In this document: one piece after another, positions 42,661 through 52,292 of the stretch
Layout of the letters: each line of letters begins with the position of its first letter
How positions within the stretch are numbered: the first letter of the stretch is position 1
Source of the DNA: Phycisphaerae bacterium
Lineage (GTDB): Bacteria > Planctomycetota > Phycisphaerae > UBA1845 > JAFGLZ01
Length of the DNA stretch: 53,063 bases
NCBI GenBank assembly: GCA_016927755.1
Contig: JAFGLZ010000008.1
Coordinates: forward strand, 1-53,063
Direction of reading: 5' to 3'
Notes under the pieces: generated by a model
Database searches by the model: none
Seen by the model: only the letters and a program-made list of their open reading frames with translations
Told to the model about the DNA's origin: nothing
Program-made: the position numbers and the translations under genes

Positions 42661-42807
42661 CCTCGACTGTCTTATTCGGCGGATGCGCGGGGTGGAACTG
42701 CGCCCGGATGGACAGGGTCTCTTTATTTCGTCACTGGCTAGATGGCAGCACCGCGGCGATGCGGTCTGAGTTGACCTGGTGGCCGGCCGAGACGGCCAAG
42801 TTAAGAC

Positions 42808-44736
<1,929 letters not shown>

Positions 44737-44874
44737 CGGGCGGGCTGATCGATCCAGTAGAGACAGGGCCTGCGAAGGGCTGATTCAGCTTGCACCACTC
44801 TCCGTAATCAGGACGTCGAGTCACGGCCTAGGCCGTTCTCGTCTCCATCGACGGGGGCGGGGTCCGCCTGGCTC

Positions 44875-45804
44875 GTGTTTGAGGCCCTTGGGGTTCGGTT
44901 CGCTGACCTGGAAGGAGTCGGTGCCATCGCTGTCGAGTCGGGCTTGCATGTATACCTGAGGCAGATCAACGAAGTTCCTCTGCTCACCGCGGATCAAGAA
45001 AAGGAGCTCGCCCGGACAATCCGCGCGGCCCAAGAGGCCGACGATGACTTCGGCAAGGGGACCATCACGATCGCGGAGAAGGAACGCCTCGAGGTCGCGG
45101 CGAATCTGGCGCGGGATCAGATGGTTCGGAGCAACCTCCGCCTTGTCGTGAATATCGCCAAGAACTACAACAACCGGGGACTGCCCCTTGCGGACATCAT
45201 AGAGGAGGGCAACCTCGGGCTTCTGCGGGCGGTGGAAGGATTCGATCCCGACCAGGGCAGCCGCTTTAGCACCTACGCCTCCTGGTGGATCAAGCAGGCC
45301 ATCAAACGCGCGCTGATCAACTCGGTTCAGCCCATCCACATCCCCGCCTACATGGTGGAGATGATCGCCAAGTGGAAGCAGGCCTCCCTCCAACTCGAAG
45401 AAAAGCTCGGCCGGACACCGTCCATCGAAGAGATGGCCGTACAAATGAAGATGCCTGAGCGGAAGGTCCGCATCATCCGTCATGCGGTCAAGGCCTTCAG
45501 CTCGCCAACACAATCGGGCTCGGATGACACGGATTTCACGTTGGGTGAGATGCTCGCCGACGAAAAAACGCCGGCGCCGGAAGAGGCGCTCTTCTCAGAG
45601 GCGGAGTCTCACACGATCCAGAAGCTCCTGGATCAGATTGACGAACGGGAAGCCAAAATCCTGCGTCTCCGGTTCGGATTGGACGATCGAGAGCCGATGA
45701 CGCTCAAGGAGGTTGGCGAGGAAATCGGGCTGACGCGCGAACGCGTCCGCCAGATCGAGCACGAGGCCTTGGCGAAGTTGAGCGCCATACTAAACGAGGA
45801 GTGA
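44875..45804 (+). CDS. Primary-type RNA polymerase sigma factor (sigma-70 group)
   Basis: This sigma factor directs RNA polymerase to promoters. It has regions 1.2 ('GLHVYLRQINEVPLLTADQE'), 2 ('RSNLRLVVNIAKNYNNRGLP', 'FSTYASWWIKQAIKRALINS'), 3 and 4 ('LRLRFGLDDREPMTLKEVGE', 'IGLTRERVRQIEHEALAKL'). Region 1.1 is absent, so it resembles a SigA/RpoS-sized group 1 or 2 factor (about 290-309 aa). The only standard in-frame start is GTG 44875, which lacks a good ribosome-binding site. A GGAAGGAG site (44910-44917) instead sits eight bases before an ATC codon at 44926, close to where conserved sequence begins. It is followed by a lipoprotein gene. Confidence 0.93.
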   Translation: MFEALGVRFADLEGVGAIAVESGLHVYLRQINEVPLLTADQEKELARTIRAAQEADDDFGKGTITIAEKERLEVAANLARDQMVRSNLRLVVNIAKNYNNRGLPLADIIEEGNLGLLRAVEGFDPDQGSRFSTYASWWIKQAIKRALINSVQPIHIPAYMVEMIAKWKQASLQLEEKLGRTPSIEEMAVQMKMPERKVRIIRHAVKAFSSPTQSGSDDTDFTLGEMLADEKTPAPEEALFSEAESHTIQKLLDQIDEREAKILRLRFGLDDREPMTLKEVGEEIGLTRERVRQIEHEALAKLSAILNEE

Positions 45805-45812
45805 GAACACCC

Positions 45813-46301
45813 ATGAGACTACTGGTGACACGCAGGATGATGGTGACGGGAGTGTTGCTGACCACGATGGTCGGCGTCGGAGGCTGCAGCGCCTTCGATC
45901 TGATCAGTCTGCTGGGCGGACTGGTCGGCATCGGAGGTAGCAGCAGTACCTCGGACACGGACAGCGTCTACTTCTCCGTCTACAACTTCCAGAAGGACGC
46001 GGACGTCCGAGCCGAGATCACGTATCGAGATCGCGACGGCGTGGCGCACACCAGGACCGTCGTCACGGATGCCGGCGCTTCGCCCATCCCCGAGTTGGGC
46101 CGGGGCGCCCTGGATCTCGCCGTTGAGGACCTGACGACCACGCCCGATGCCCTGATCAACGTGACGTTGACGTTCCCGGACGCCGAGAACGTTGAGGTCA
46201 CGCTCGACATCCGCCGCGAGTGGGTGCCGACGAACGCGCGCGTGCGTGTCGGCGTCGTCGGCCCCGATGCCGACTCCGTCGGCTGGTTCGTGGACGGCTA
46301 G
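45813..46301 (+). CDS. Small lipoprotein, function unknown
   Basis: I do not recognise the family. From ATG 45813 the 162-residue precursor has a basic start, a hydrophobic run and a lipobox ('TTMVGVGGCSAFD'), so it is probably lipidated at that Cys and exported. The mature part has a Gly/Ser linker and then a single beta-rich domain ('SVYFSVYNFQKDADVRAEIT', 'VTLTFPDAENVEVTLDIRRE'). The start lies nine bases after the sigma-factor stop, with GGAG in the last sigma codons, so expression is coupled. An in-frame GTG (45801) overlaps the sigma stop and would add four residues. Confidence 0.8.
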   Translation: MRLLVTRRMMVTGVLLTTMVGVGGCSAFDLISLLGGLVGIGGSSSTSDTDSVYFSVYNFQKDADVRAEITYRDRDGVAHTRTVVTDAGASPIPELGRGALDLAVEDLTTTPDALINVTLTFPDAENVEVTLDIRREWVPTNARVRVGVVGPDADSVGWFVDG

Positions 46302-46641
46302 AAACCGACGAGTCAAAACGTCGGAAAGTCGAGAAACCCACATCATGAAAGCGGACACGAGGGCTCACGCGGTTGCGTGCGCCCTCGTGTCGTTCTTCTG
46401 CCCTTTTCGGTCAGACGGTCTCCTCGCGCGGGGCATGGGTCCGCGCGCCAAGACCCTTGCGACTGAACAAGTGTTGGCCCGGCGACATGCAACGCCCCAG
46501 ATCACTACGGTGATCCGCGGACCCGTGTCTCGTTCCACTGCGCAAGGCCCGTCTCATGCTCGGCCATGCCTCCCCGAAGGCGGCGCGAAACTCGCGCGCT
46601 GAAGACGGCACTGGCCCGGGCCGCGCCCACGCGACGCCTAT
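46302..46641 (+). terminator. 340-bp convergent gap with a strong hairpin
   Basis: A perfect 11-bp stem, gacacgagggc (46354-46364) with gccctcgtgtc (46381-46391), encloses a smaller inner stem (cacgc/gcgtg). The sequence 'gttcttctgcccttttc' follows, giving a weak T-rich tract on the plus strand. It lies 53 bp after the lipoprotein stop and should end the sigma-lipoprotein transcript. The rest of the gap, before the convergent sialidase-like gene, shows nothing. Confidence 0.65.
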
Positions 46642-48357
46642 TCATCCCTGTCGCTTCGGCGCCTGCCAGTGCGTCCCCGCCACGTGCGTCACGCCGTCCG
46701 CCAGCGTGATGTAGTAGATCGTGAAGATCTTGCCAGGCTCGAGCTCGACGCTGATCGGGTAACCCAGGTCGCTACCGGCCCCGACGTGGTCGTCGCGAAG
46801 GACGATGAGGTTGTCCAAGTCCCACGTGTGCCCGCCGTCGTTGCTCAGGATCGCCCGGACGCCCTGCGGATGACGCCGGTAGCCGTAGCTGCACAAGAGT
46901 CGCCCGTCATGAAGTCGGATCAGGTTGGCCGGATAGCCCCAGATCTTCGTCCGAACCGGCCTCGACCACGTCTTGCCCCGGTCCGTGCTGATCGTGTGGA
47001 ACAGGTGCCCCCCAGCCGGCGGCTCCGAGCGCGACATCGCGATGACCTCTCCCCGATCGTTCTCGATCAGCGCGGTCTCGTTCAGCCTCGCCTTGCCTTC
47101 CGGGTCCGCCGCCAGCGAACCGAAGGTCCAAGTCTTGCCGTTGTCCTCCGAGCGCAGGCAGAAGGCTTGCCCCAACTCCTGTCCCTTGAGCTGCCCGTAG
47201 GGGGCCGCCAGCAGGACCCCGCACTTCATCATGCAGTTCTGACTACGGCTGTGGTTCATGAGCGACCGGTGAGGCGGCAACTCGAGCTCACGCTTCGTCC
47301 AGGTCTTCCCGCCGTCGGTGCTCCGCCGGGCATACGCGCCCTGCAGATAGGCGACCACGCCCGGTCTGACGTCACGGACCACGATGTCCCGCTTGGCGAA
47401 CTCCTCTCGCCGGGATTCGGGGACTTCTCGCCACCCGTAGGCGCGGGCGTACGCCAGTGAGCCGTCTTGGCACCGCCACCCGGGGCTGATCGGCGTCTCG
47501 CCCGTGTACGGCTCCCACGTCCGGCCGCCGTCCTTAGAGAGGTATCGCGCGCTCCCCCCGGTGCCGTCGATGTGAGACCGTCGCACGCGCGTCCCGAACG
47601 ACGTAAGCAACGATCCGTCATCGAGCCGAATCAGCGACGGGAAACACGCGTAAATGCCCTCCTTCTTGTAGATCACCACGTCCCGGGCGCCGGCGATCCG
47701 AGGCGGTGCCGGCTTCAGACCCAGAATCGCGTAGCGGACGTCGTCCCACAGCGACTCCGACTTGGCCTTGCTGCTGATCGAGCCGAACGTCACGACGTTC
47801 CGGCCCCTGTAGGCGGGGTGCGTGTGCTTGCCCGTCCCGTCGATGACGAGCTTTCCGTCAACCCAGACGCAGTAGTCGTTGCCCCGCATCGCGAGCCGGT
47901 ACACGTGGAAACCGTCCCTCGTTGACATCGCGTATGTGGGCCCGTCCTCGCCGATCGCGATGCGGTCGGGGTAGAGCGTCACGCCGACCTCGTGAACGCC
48001 GTCGGCCCCCAGGATGCACACCCCGGATCGCGAATCGTTGTCGATCACCTTGACGCGGACCTCGATGACCCCGCCGTGCTCGGGCTCGATGTGCCAGGCG
48101 CGAGAGTAGCAGTGAAGAGCGCCCTTCTTCGTTCCCCGATCGGCGATCCGCAAGACCCCCTCTTCGAGCGTCCGCTCGGTGTCGGGGGCTCCGCCGCCGC
48201 TCCAGTGTGGGCGGGCCTTGTCCGGCTCGACAGAGGCGTCGTAGTGGCACGACCACTGGACCTCGCCGCTCGGCGGCCAGGGCTTCTCCGCCGAGGCGCG
48301 CCCGTGCCCGGCGAAAGACAGTCCGATCAGGCAAACGACCATTCCGAAGGTTCGCAT
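46642..48357 (-). CDS. Secreted sialidase-like (BNR/Asp-box) protein
   Basis: From ATG 48357 (AGGAGAG upstream) the 571-residue precursor has a signal peptide ('MRTFGMVVCLIGLSFAGHGR'). An N-terminal beta-sandwich, LamG-like domain (about 30-195, 'FHVYRLAMRGNDYCVWVDGK') precedes a six-bladed propeller of the sialidase type. Five Asp-box motifs are visible: 'SKDGGRTW', 'STDGGKTW', 'SEDNGKTW', 'STDRGKTW' and 'SNDGGHTW'. Propeller-entry motifs such as 'FPSLIRLDDGSLLTSF' and 'PANLIRLHDGRLLCSYG' fit exo-sialidases, but such folds also occur in non-sialidases, so the substrate is open. It is transcribed toward the lipoprotein gene. Confidence 0.86.
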   Translation of the reverse strand: MRTFGMVVCLIGLSFAGHGRASAEKPWPPSGEVQWSCHYDASVEPDKARPHWSGGGAPDTERTLEEGVLRIADRGTKKGALHCYSRAWHIEPEHGGVIEVRVKVIDNDSRSGVCILGADGVHEVGVTLYPDRIAIGEDGPTYAMSTRDGFHVYRLAMRGNDYCVWVDGKLVIDGTGKHTHPAYRGRNVVTFGSISSKAKSESLWDDVRYAILGLKPAPPRIAGARDVVIYKKEGIYACFPSLIRLDDGSLLTSFGTRVRRSHIDGTGGSARYLSKDGGRTWEPYTGETPISPGWRCQDGSLAYARAYGWREVPESRREEFAKRDIVVRDVRPGVVAYLQGAYARRSTDGGKTWTKRELELPPHRSLMNHSRSQNCMMKCGVLLAAPYGQLKGQELGQAFCLRSEDNGKTWTFGSLAADPEGKARLNETALIENDRGEVIAMSRSEPPAGGHLFHTISTDRGKTWSRPVRTKIWGYPANLIRLHDGRLLCSYGYRRHPQGVRAILSNDGGHTWDLDNLIVLRDDHVGAGSDLGYPISVELEPGKIFTIYYITLADGVTHVAGTHWQAPKRQG

Positions 48358-48426
48358 GAGCACTCTCCTCGCGATGGTGGCTGAATGACCGTGCGAGATC
48401 TCAGACGCCGGGCACGCGATGGGTAC

Positions 48427-48449
48427 GTAGCATGGGCATCTTGCCCATG
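48427..48449. repeat. REP-like palindrome, copy 1
   Basis: The element begins gtag and contains the palindrome catgggca-tct-tgcccatg (48431-48449). It lies between the sialidase-like gene start and the DUF5989 gene. Related copies are found at 48994-49011 and 49555-49595. Confidence 0.7.
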
Positions 48450-48640
48450 AACCACCACGACCGAGACGCCCATGCACGGTGGTGCGGATTCACGAACGGT
48501 ACCTTGGACAGGAGATGCTACTCGATCTGAGGCGATGTTTTAAGCGTGTTCTGTGACAGGAGAGATGCCTGCCCCGTGCGACGAGGCGCAAACTCCGTCC
48601 ACGCTCGCCCGGACGCCCCCCACGCCACGTCCCGGGACCT

Positions 48641-48853
48641 CTAGAACAAGGTGTACACGAAGATCCCACCGCCGCTGCCGCCGATGAAGATCAACGCCAC
48701 CAGAAGTCCCATCACGATGAGGATGGGCAGGAGCCACCACTTCTTGTTGTGCATCAAGAAGTCGATGAACTCGCGAACCAGCGAGCCCCGGGCCTCCTGC
48801 GCCTGCTGGACGAAGTCTTCGGCGGTTTGGTCTGGCTTGGTTTCCTCGGCCAT
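48641..48853 (-). CDS. DUF5989 small membrane protein
   Basis: This 70-residue protein has a charged N-terminus ('MAEETKPDQTAEDFVQQAQE'), the amphipathic motif 'REFIDFLMHNKKWWLLPILI' and one membrane helix. It ends 'GGGIFVYTLF'. That layout matches DUF5989, a family found next to SxtJ and NodU/TobZ-type carbamoyltransferase genes. Its function is unknown. The ATG at 48853 starts exactly at the conserved part. The same order, carbamoyltransferase then SxtJ then DUF5989 on one strand, is seen here. Confidence 0.85.
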   Translation of the reverse strand: MAEETKPDQTAEDFVQQAQEARGSLVREFIDFLMHNKKWWLLPILIVMGLLVALIFIGGSGGGIFVYTLF

Positions 48854-48993
48854 GAGCGTCTCCCGGAGACCGACCGGTTCGATGTCGGCCACAAGACTCA
48901 ATGGTCTCTCGAACCGCGGAGAAAGGCAAGAGCAGCCAGGCGGGCAAGATGAACCCACCTCGTCACTATTGCCGTCGGACACTTCTGTGTAAC

Positions 48994-49041
48994 GCAGGCA
49001 TCCTTGCCCGCTTCCTAGCCAGGCTGGAAGCCTGCCCTGGC
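48994..49041. repeat. Two small palindromes between DUF5989 and SxtJ
   Basis: gcaggca-tcct-tgcccgc (48994-49011, one mismatch) resembles the REP-like elements nearby. Next to it, gccagg (49018-49023) pairs with cctggc (49036-49041), with a competing inner stem caggc/gcctg (49020-49024 with 49030-49034). Confidence 0.5.
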
Positions 49042-49092
49042 GGCACGAGACTCGCCTCCGCAAAACGGCACTATAACCATATCGACGGCTCG

Positions 49093-49512
49093 TCAGAACT
49101 GCCTGAAGTATCGCTCCCTGTTTCCAGCGTCCGGTAACGTCTTGGGTTGCCAGTAGCTGGGGGCGCCCGGTTCGAACTTCCGCTGCAGAGGGTCGCGGCC
49201 GACCAGCCTGAAAATCAGCCCCGTGCCCGTGATGATCACGTAGTAGAACACCGCCAGAACGACGTGCGAGACGACGTACCCGATCGGCCAACTCACCACC
49301 GTCAAGAGCAAGTAGACCGGCTTGACCAGCGGCGGCGCCGCCAGCCCCAGCACCCCGATGCCCGCTCCGACGGCCCAGACGATCTTCCCGGCCGCCGCCA
49401 GATCGTACGACCTCAGCACCGCCCCGACGATGCCGCACCCGATCAGCATGATCACGCCGAACACGCGTAGATCGCGCCGCGTGGGTGTCCAATTGATGTC
49501 GATCATCGCCAT
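49093..49512 (-). CDS. SxtJ-family membrane protein
   Basis: The 139-residue protein starts 'MAMIDINWTPTRRDLRVFGV' and has about three membrane segments: residues 17-35, 45-60 and 67-100. The third includes 'VLAVFYYVIITGTGLIFRLV'. The C-terminal 'DPLQRKF' and 'SYWQPK' motifs are typical of SxtJ proteins. SxtJ was named from the saxitoxin cluster, but most members occur beside carbamoyltransferases outside toxin clusters. ATG 49512 is likely; Met3 (49506) is an alternative. It is about 110 bp downstream of the carbamoyltransferase gene, and the two probably work together at the membrane. Confidence 0.86.
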   Translation of the reverse strand: MAMIDINWTPTRRDLRVFGVIMLIGCGIVGAVLRSYDLAAAGKIVWAVGAGIGVLGLAAPPLVKPVYLLLTVVSWPIGYVVSHVVLAVFYYVIITGTGLIFRLVGRDPLQRKFEPGAPSYWQPKTLPDAGNRERYFRQF

Positions 49513-49554
49513 CGTCTCTGCTTCCCGAATGACCGTACGTCGGTCTCCGCCATC

Positions 49555-49595
49555 GTAGCACGGGCGTCCCGCGTAGCACGGGCGTCCCGCCCGTG
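49555..49595. repeat. REP-like palindrome, tandem copies 2 and 3
   Basis: Two adjacent copies begin gtagcacggg (49555 and 49573; period 18 bp). The first lacks its right arm. The second is complete, cacgggcg-tcc-cgcccgtg (49577-49595). Compared with copy 1 at 48427, both arms differ at two paired positions and pairing is kept. Confidence 0.7.
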
Positions 49596-49622
49596 ACCTC
49601 TCGCGATGCCCCACGCGGCCAC

Positions 49623-51458
49623 CTAGTCCAACGCGAACTTCGCCAAATGCGATTCCGTATCCACCCGCCTGGCCTCCGGCTGCTCTTCCTTGAGCAGCAG
49701 ATGATTCTCCAGCACCAGAACGTCCATGTTCGTGGCCATGAAACACCGATAGGCGTCCTCCGGCGTGCAAACGATCGGTTCGCCCCGGACGTTGAAGCTC
49801 GTGTTGATGATCACCGGACAGCCCGTTTTCGCCTCGAACCGCTTCATCAGTCGGTAGAACCGCCCATGACGCTCCGCATCCACCGTCTGAACCCGGGCCG
49901 AGTAGTCCACGTGCGTGATCGCCGGCACCGTCGACCGCTTCAGCTTCAGCTTCTCCAGGCCCCGGAGCCTCTCGGCCTGACCGTCGATGTCCAGACGTTG
50001 GTCCTTTCGGACCGGCGCGACCAATAGCATGTACGGGCTGTCCTCCTCGCGCCGCATCTCGAAGTAGTCCTCCACCCGCTCCCGCAGAACGCACGGGGCG
50101 AACGGGCGAAACGACTCGCGGAACTTGATCTTCAGGTTCATCACCGTCTGCATCTTCTCGCTACGCGCGTCGCCGATGATGCTGCGGCTCCCCAGGGCAC
50201 GCGGGCCAAACTCCATCCGCCCCTGAGCCCAACCGACCACCTTCTCCTCCGCCATGAGCGTCGCGACGCGCTCCAGCAGTTCGTCCTCGTTGTCGACCAC
50301 GTGGTACTTCGCGCCGACGGAGTCGAGAAAGACCCGGATCTGTTCGTTCGTAAACGCCGGCCCGAGCAATGAGCCGTGCTGGAAGTCGCCGCCTCGAACC
50401 TCCCGCGGCTTGTCCAGAAGTTGGTGCCAGATGAACAACGCCGTGCCCAACGCGCCCCCGGCGTCGCCGGCCGCCGGCTGAATCCAGATGTTCTCGAACG
50501 GGCCTTCGCGCAGAATCCGCCCGTTCCCGACGCAATTCAGCGCCACCCCCCCGGCTAGGCACAGGTTCTTCATGCCCGTCTGCTCGTGGATGTGGCGGGC
50601 CGCCTTGAGCATCACTTCCTCGCACACCTCCTGCACGCTGGCCGCAAGGTCCATGTCCAGTTGATCGATCTTCGTTTCCGGCCTGCGCGGGCCCCGGCCG
50701 AATAGACGATGAAACTTCGCCCCCGTCATCGTCAGGCCCTGGCAATAGTTGAAGTACGACATGTCCATCCGAAAGCTGCCATCGTCCTTGATGTCGATCA
50801 GGTGTCTTCGGATGGTCTCGGCGTGCCTCGGCTCGCCATAGGGCGCCAGCCCCATCAGCTTGTACTCGCCGCTGTTGACGCGAAAACCGGTGAAGTACGT
50901 GAAAGCCGAATAAAGCAGCCCCAGCGAGTGCGGGAACCGGATCTCATGCGTCACCGTGACGCGGTTGCCTCGCCCGTGGCCGTGAGTCGCCGTCGACCAC
51001 TCCCCCACCCCGTCCAGCGTCAGGATCGCCGCCTCCTCGAACGGACTCGGGAAGAACGCGCTGGCCGCGTGAGACTCGTGATGGTCCGTGAAGACGAACC
51101 GCCCCTTGTACTTGCCGTCCAGACCGCGATCCATCTCTCGCGGCATGTGTAGCTTCTGCTTCAGCCACAGCGGCAGGAACCGGATGAACGACAGAAACCC
51201 CACCGGAGCGTAGGTGATGTACGTCTCGAGCAGCCGATCGAACTTGACCAGCGGCTTCTCGTAGAACCCCACGAGGTCGAGCGCCTCCGGAGCGATCCCG
51301 GCCTGACCGAGACAGTACTCGATGGCACGCTTGGGGAAATCGGCGTCGTGCTTCTTCCGCGTGAAGCGCTCCTCCTGTGCCGCGGCCACGATCTCCCCGT
51401 CGCACACGAGCGCCGCGGCCGAGTCATGGTAGAACGCCGATATCCCCAAGATGTTCAT
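49623..51458 (-). CDS. NodU/TobZ-type O-carbamoyltransferase
   Basis: These two-domain enzymes make carbamoyl-adenylate from carbamoyl phosphate and ATP, then carbamoylate a hydroxyl group of a sugar or natural product. From ATG 51458 the protein is 611 aa. The Kae1-like N-terminal domain starts 'MNILGISAFYHDSAAALVCD' and has the metal/His motif 'TDHHESHAASAFF' (126-130). Then come 'VNSGEYKLMGLAPYG', 'CLAGGVALNCVGNGRI' and 'QPAAGDAGGALGTALF'. The YrdC-like C-terminal domain has 'GWAQGRMEFGPRALGSRSII', 'FRESFRPFAPCVL' and 'CPVIINTSFNVRGEPIVCTP'. No clear ribosome-binding site precedes the ATG. The acceptor is unknown. Confidence 0.93.
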   Translation of the reverse strand: MNILGISAFYHDSAAALVCDGEIVAAAQEERFTRKKHDADFPKRAIEYCLGQAGIAPEALDLVGFYEKPLVKFDRLLETYITYAPVGFLSFIRFLPLWLKQKLHMPREMDRGLDGKYKGRFVFTDHHESHAASAFFPSPFEEAAILTLDGVGEWSTATHGHGRGNRVTVTHEIRFPHSLGLLYSAFTYFTGFRVNSGEYKLMGLAPYGEPRHAETIRRHLIDIKDDGSFRMDMSYFNYCQGLTMTGAKFHRLFGRGPRRPETKIDQLDMDLAASVQEVCEEVMLKAARHIHEQTGMKNLCLAGGVALNCVGNGRILREGPFENIWIQPAAGDAGGALGTALFIWHQLLDKPREVRGGDFQHGSLLGPAFTNEQIRVFLDSVGAKYHVVDNEDELLERVATLMAEEKVVGWAQGRMEFGPRALGSRSIIGDARSEKMQTVMNLKIKFRESFRPFAPCVLRERVEDYFEMRREEDSPYMLLVAPVRKDQRLDIDGQAERLRGLEKLKLKRSTVPAITHVDYSARVQTVDAERHGRFYRLMKRFEAKTGCPVIINTSFNVRGEPIVCTPEDAYRCFMATNMDVLVLENHLLLKEEQPEARRVDTESHLAKFALD

Positions 51459-51546
51459 GGTAAAAGGATAGCAGGCGCGCTCGTGGGGTTCAAACCGCAG
51501 GCCTCCCTCATTGCGGATTCTTGTTCGACGCAAGACGGCGCCGGGA

Positions 51547-51600
51547 GTGGGAGGGCGAGCGTCCCCGCGAGCCGAAACCCGGGGACGCTCCCCGTCCCAC
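51547..51600. repeat. 54-bp inverted repeat upstream of the carbamoyltransferase gene
   Basis: An outer stem gtggga/tcccac (51547-51552 with 51595-51600) and a perfect inner stem gagcgtcccc/ggggacgctc (51557-51566 with 51581-51590) surround a 14-base loop. It lies between the carbamoyltransferase start and the end of the next upstream gene on the same strand. It could be a terminator or a mobile REP-like element. Confidence 0.6.
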
Positions 51601-51633
51601 GAGACTCGTCACGACGCGGAATCTTGTGCCGCC

Positions 51634-52245
51634 TCAAAACAATAGCAGCACCGCGACACCGAGGATCGCCAGCAAGAAGCCCGTCAAGAGGGCCATGGCT
51701 CCGAGATCGATCTCCCATGGCTCGAACTTCCAGAAGAAGACGGAGTGAGGGACGTGTATCGCCGCCCTCAACATCATCAAGGGCGCCCAGACGACAATGG
51801 CCAAGCCCGCGCCCCCCAAGTGAGTCACTATCATGAGTGTGCCGAAGCCCCCCAGAATCCCCGCCGTGATCCATCTCGACCACCGGGCCCAGTCGAATCC
51901 CGTATCCTGCAATCGCCTCCGCCTGGCTCGCAACAGCTCCCGCAGGTCAAACCACGTCCCGCACTCGGGGCACGCCCGCGCTGTCAGCCCCGTCAGCGCG
52001 TACTCACACTGGGGGCAGCGCAGCCCGAACTCCTCGGGGATCGGCAGGTGGAGCTTCTTCCCGCAGTCCGGGCAGACGCGCCGCTCGACCCCCGACAGAT
52101 CCCGCCCGCAGCCCTCGCACGTCAGATGCATGTGCGGCGGAACCGGCAGCTCGTCGTCCCAGTAGAGTCTCTCGAAATGTAGCGGCGACAGCGGATTGCC
52201 GAATCGGTCACATCCGAGATTCGTGCCGGCCCGTCGTCGTTTCAT
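51634..52245 (-). CDS. Zinc-ribbon membrane protein, copy 1
   Basis: Function unknown. From ATG 52245 (AGGGG upstream) the 203-residue protein has two zinc-ribbon units: 'CEGCGRDLSGVERRVCPDCG' (about 43-62) and 'CPQCEYALTGLTARACPECG' (about 76-95). Two or three membrane segments follow at the C-terminus (about 125-200, 'LMIVTHLGGAGLAIVVW', 'LTGFLLAILGVAVLLLF'). The ribbon pattern with LTGL between the Cys pairs is common in planctomycete proteins. It is a paralogue of the next gene, which lies 47 bp upstream on the same strand. Confidence 0.8.
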   Translation of the reverse strand: MKRRRAGTNLGCDRFGNPLSPLHFERLYWDDELPVPPHMHLTCEGCGRDLSGVERRVCPDCGKKLHLPIPEEFGLRCPQCEYALTGLTARACPECGTWFDLRELLRARRRRLQDTGFDWARWSRWITAGILGGFGTLMIVTHLGGAGLAIVVWAPLMMLRAAIHVPHSVFFWKFEPWEIDLGAMALLTGFLLAILGVAVLLLF

Positions 52246-52292
52246 CCGCTCGTCCCCTCTCCCGATCGACTCCAACAGATCACGCATTCGGC

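Noticed and set aside
46192..46602. Possible small gene after the lipoprotein
   Set aside because: It overlaps the lipoprotein gene and the terminator hairpin and has no conserved features.
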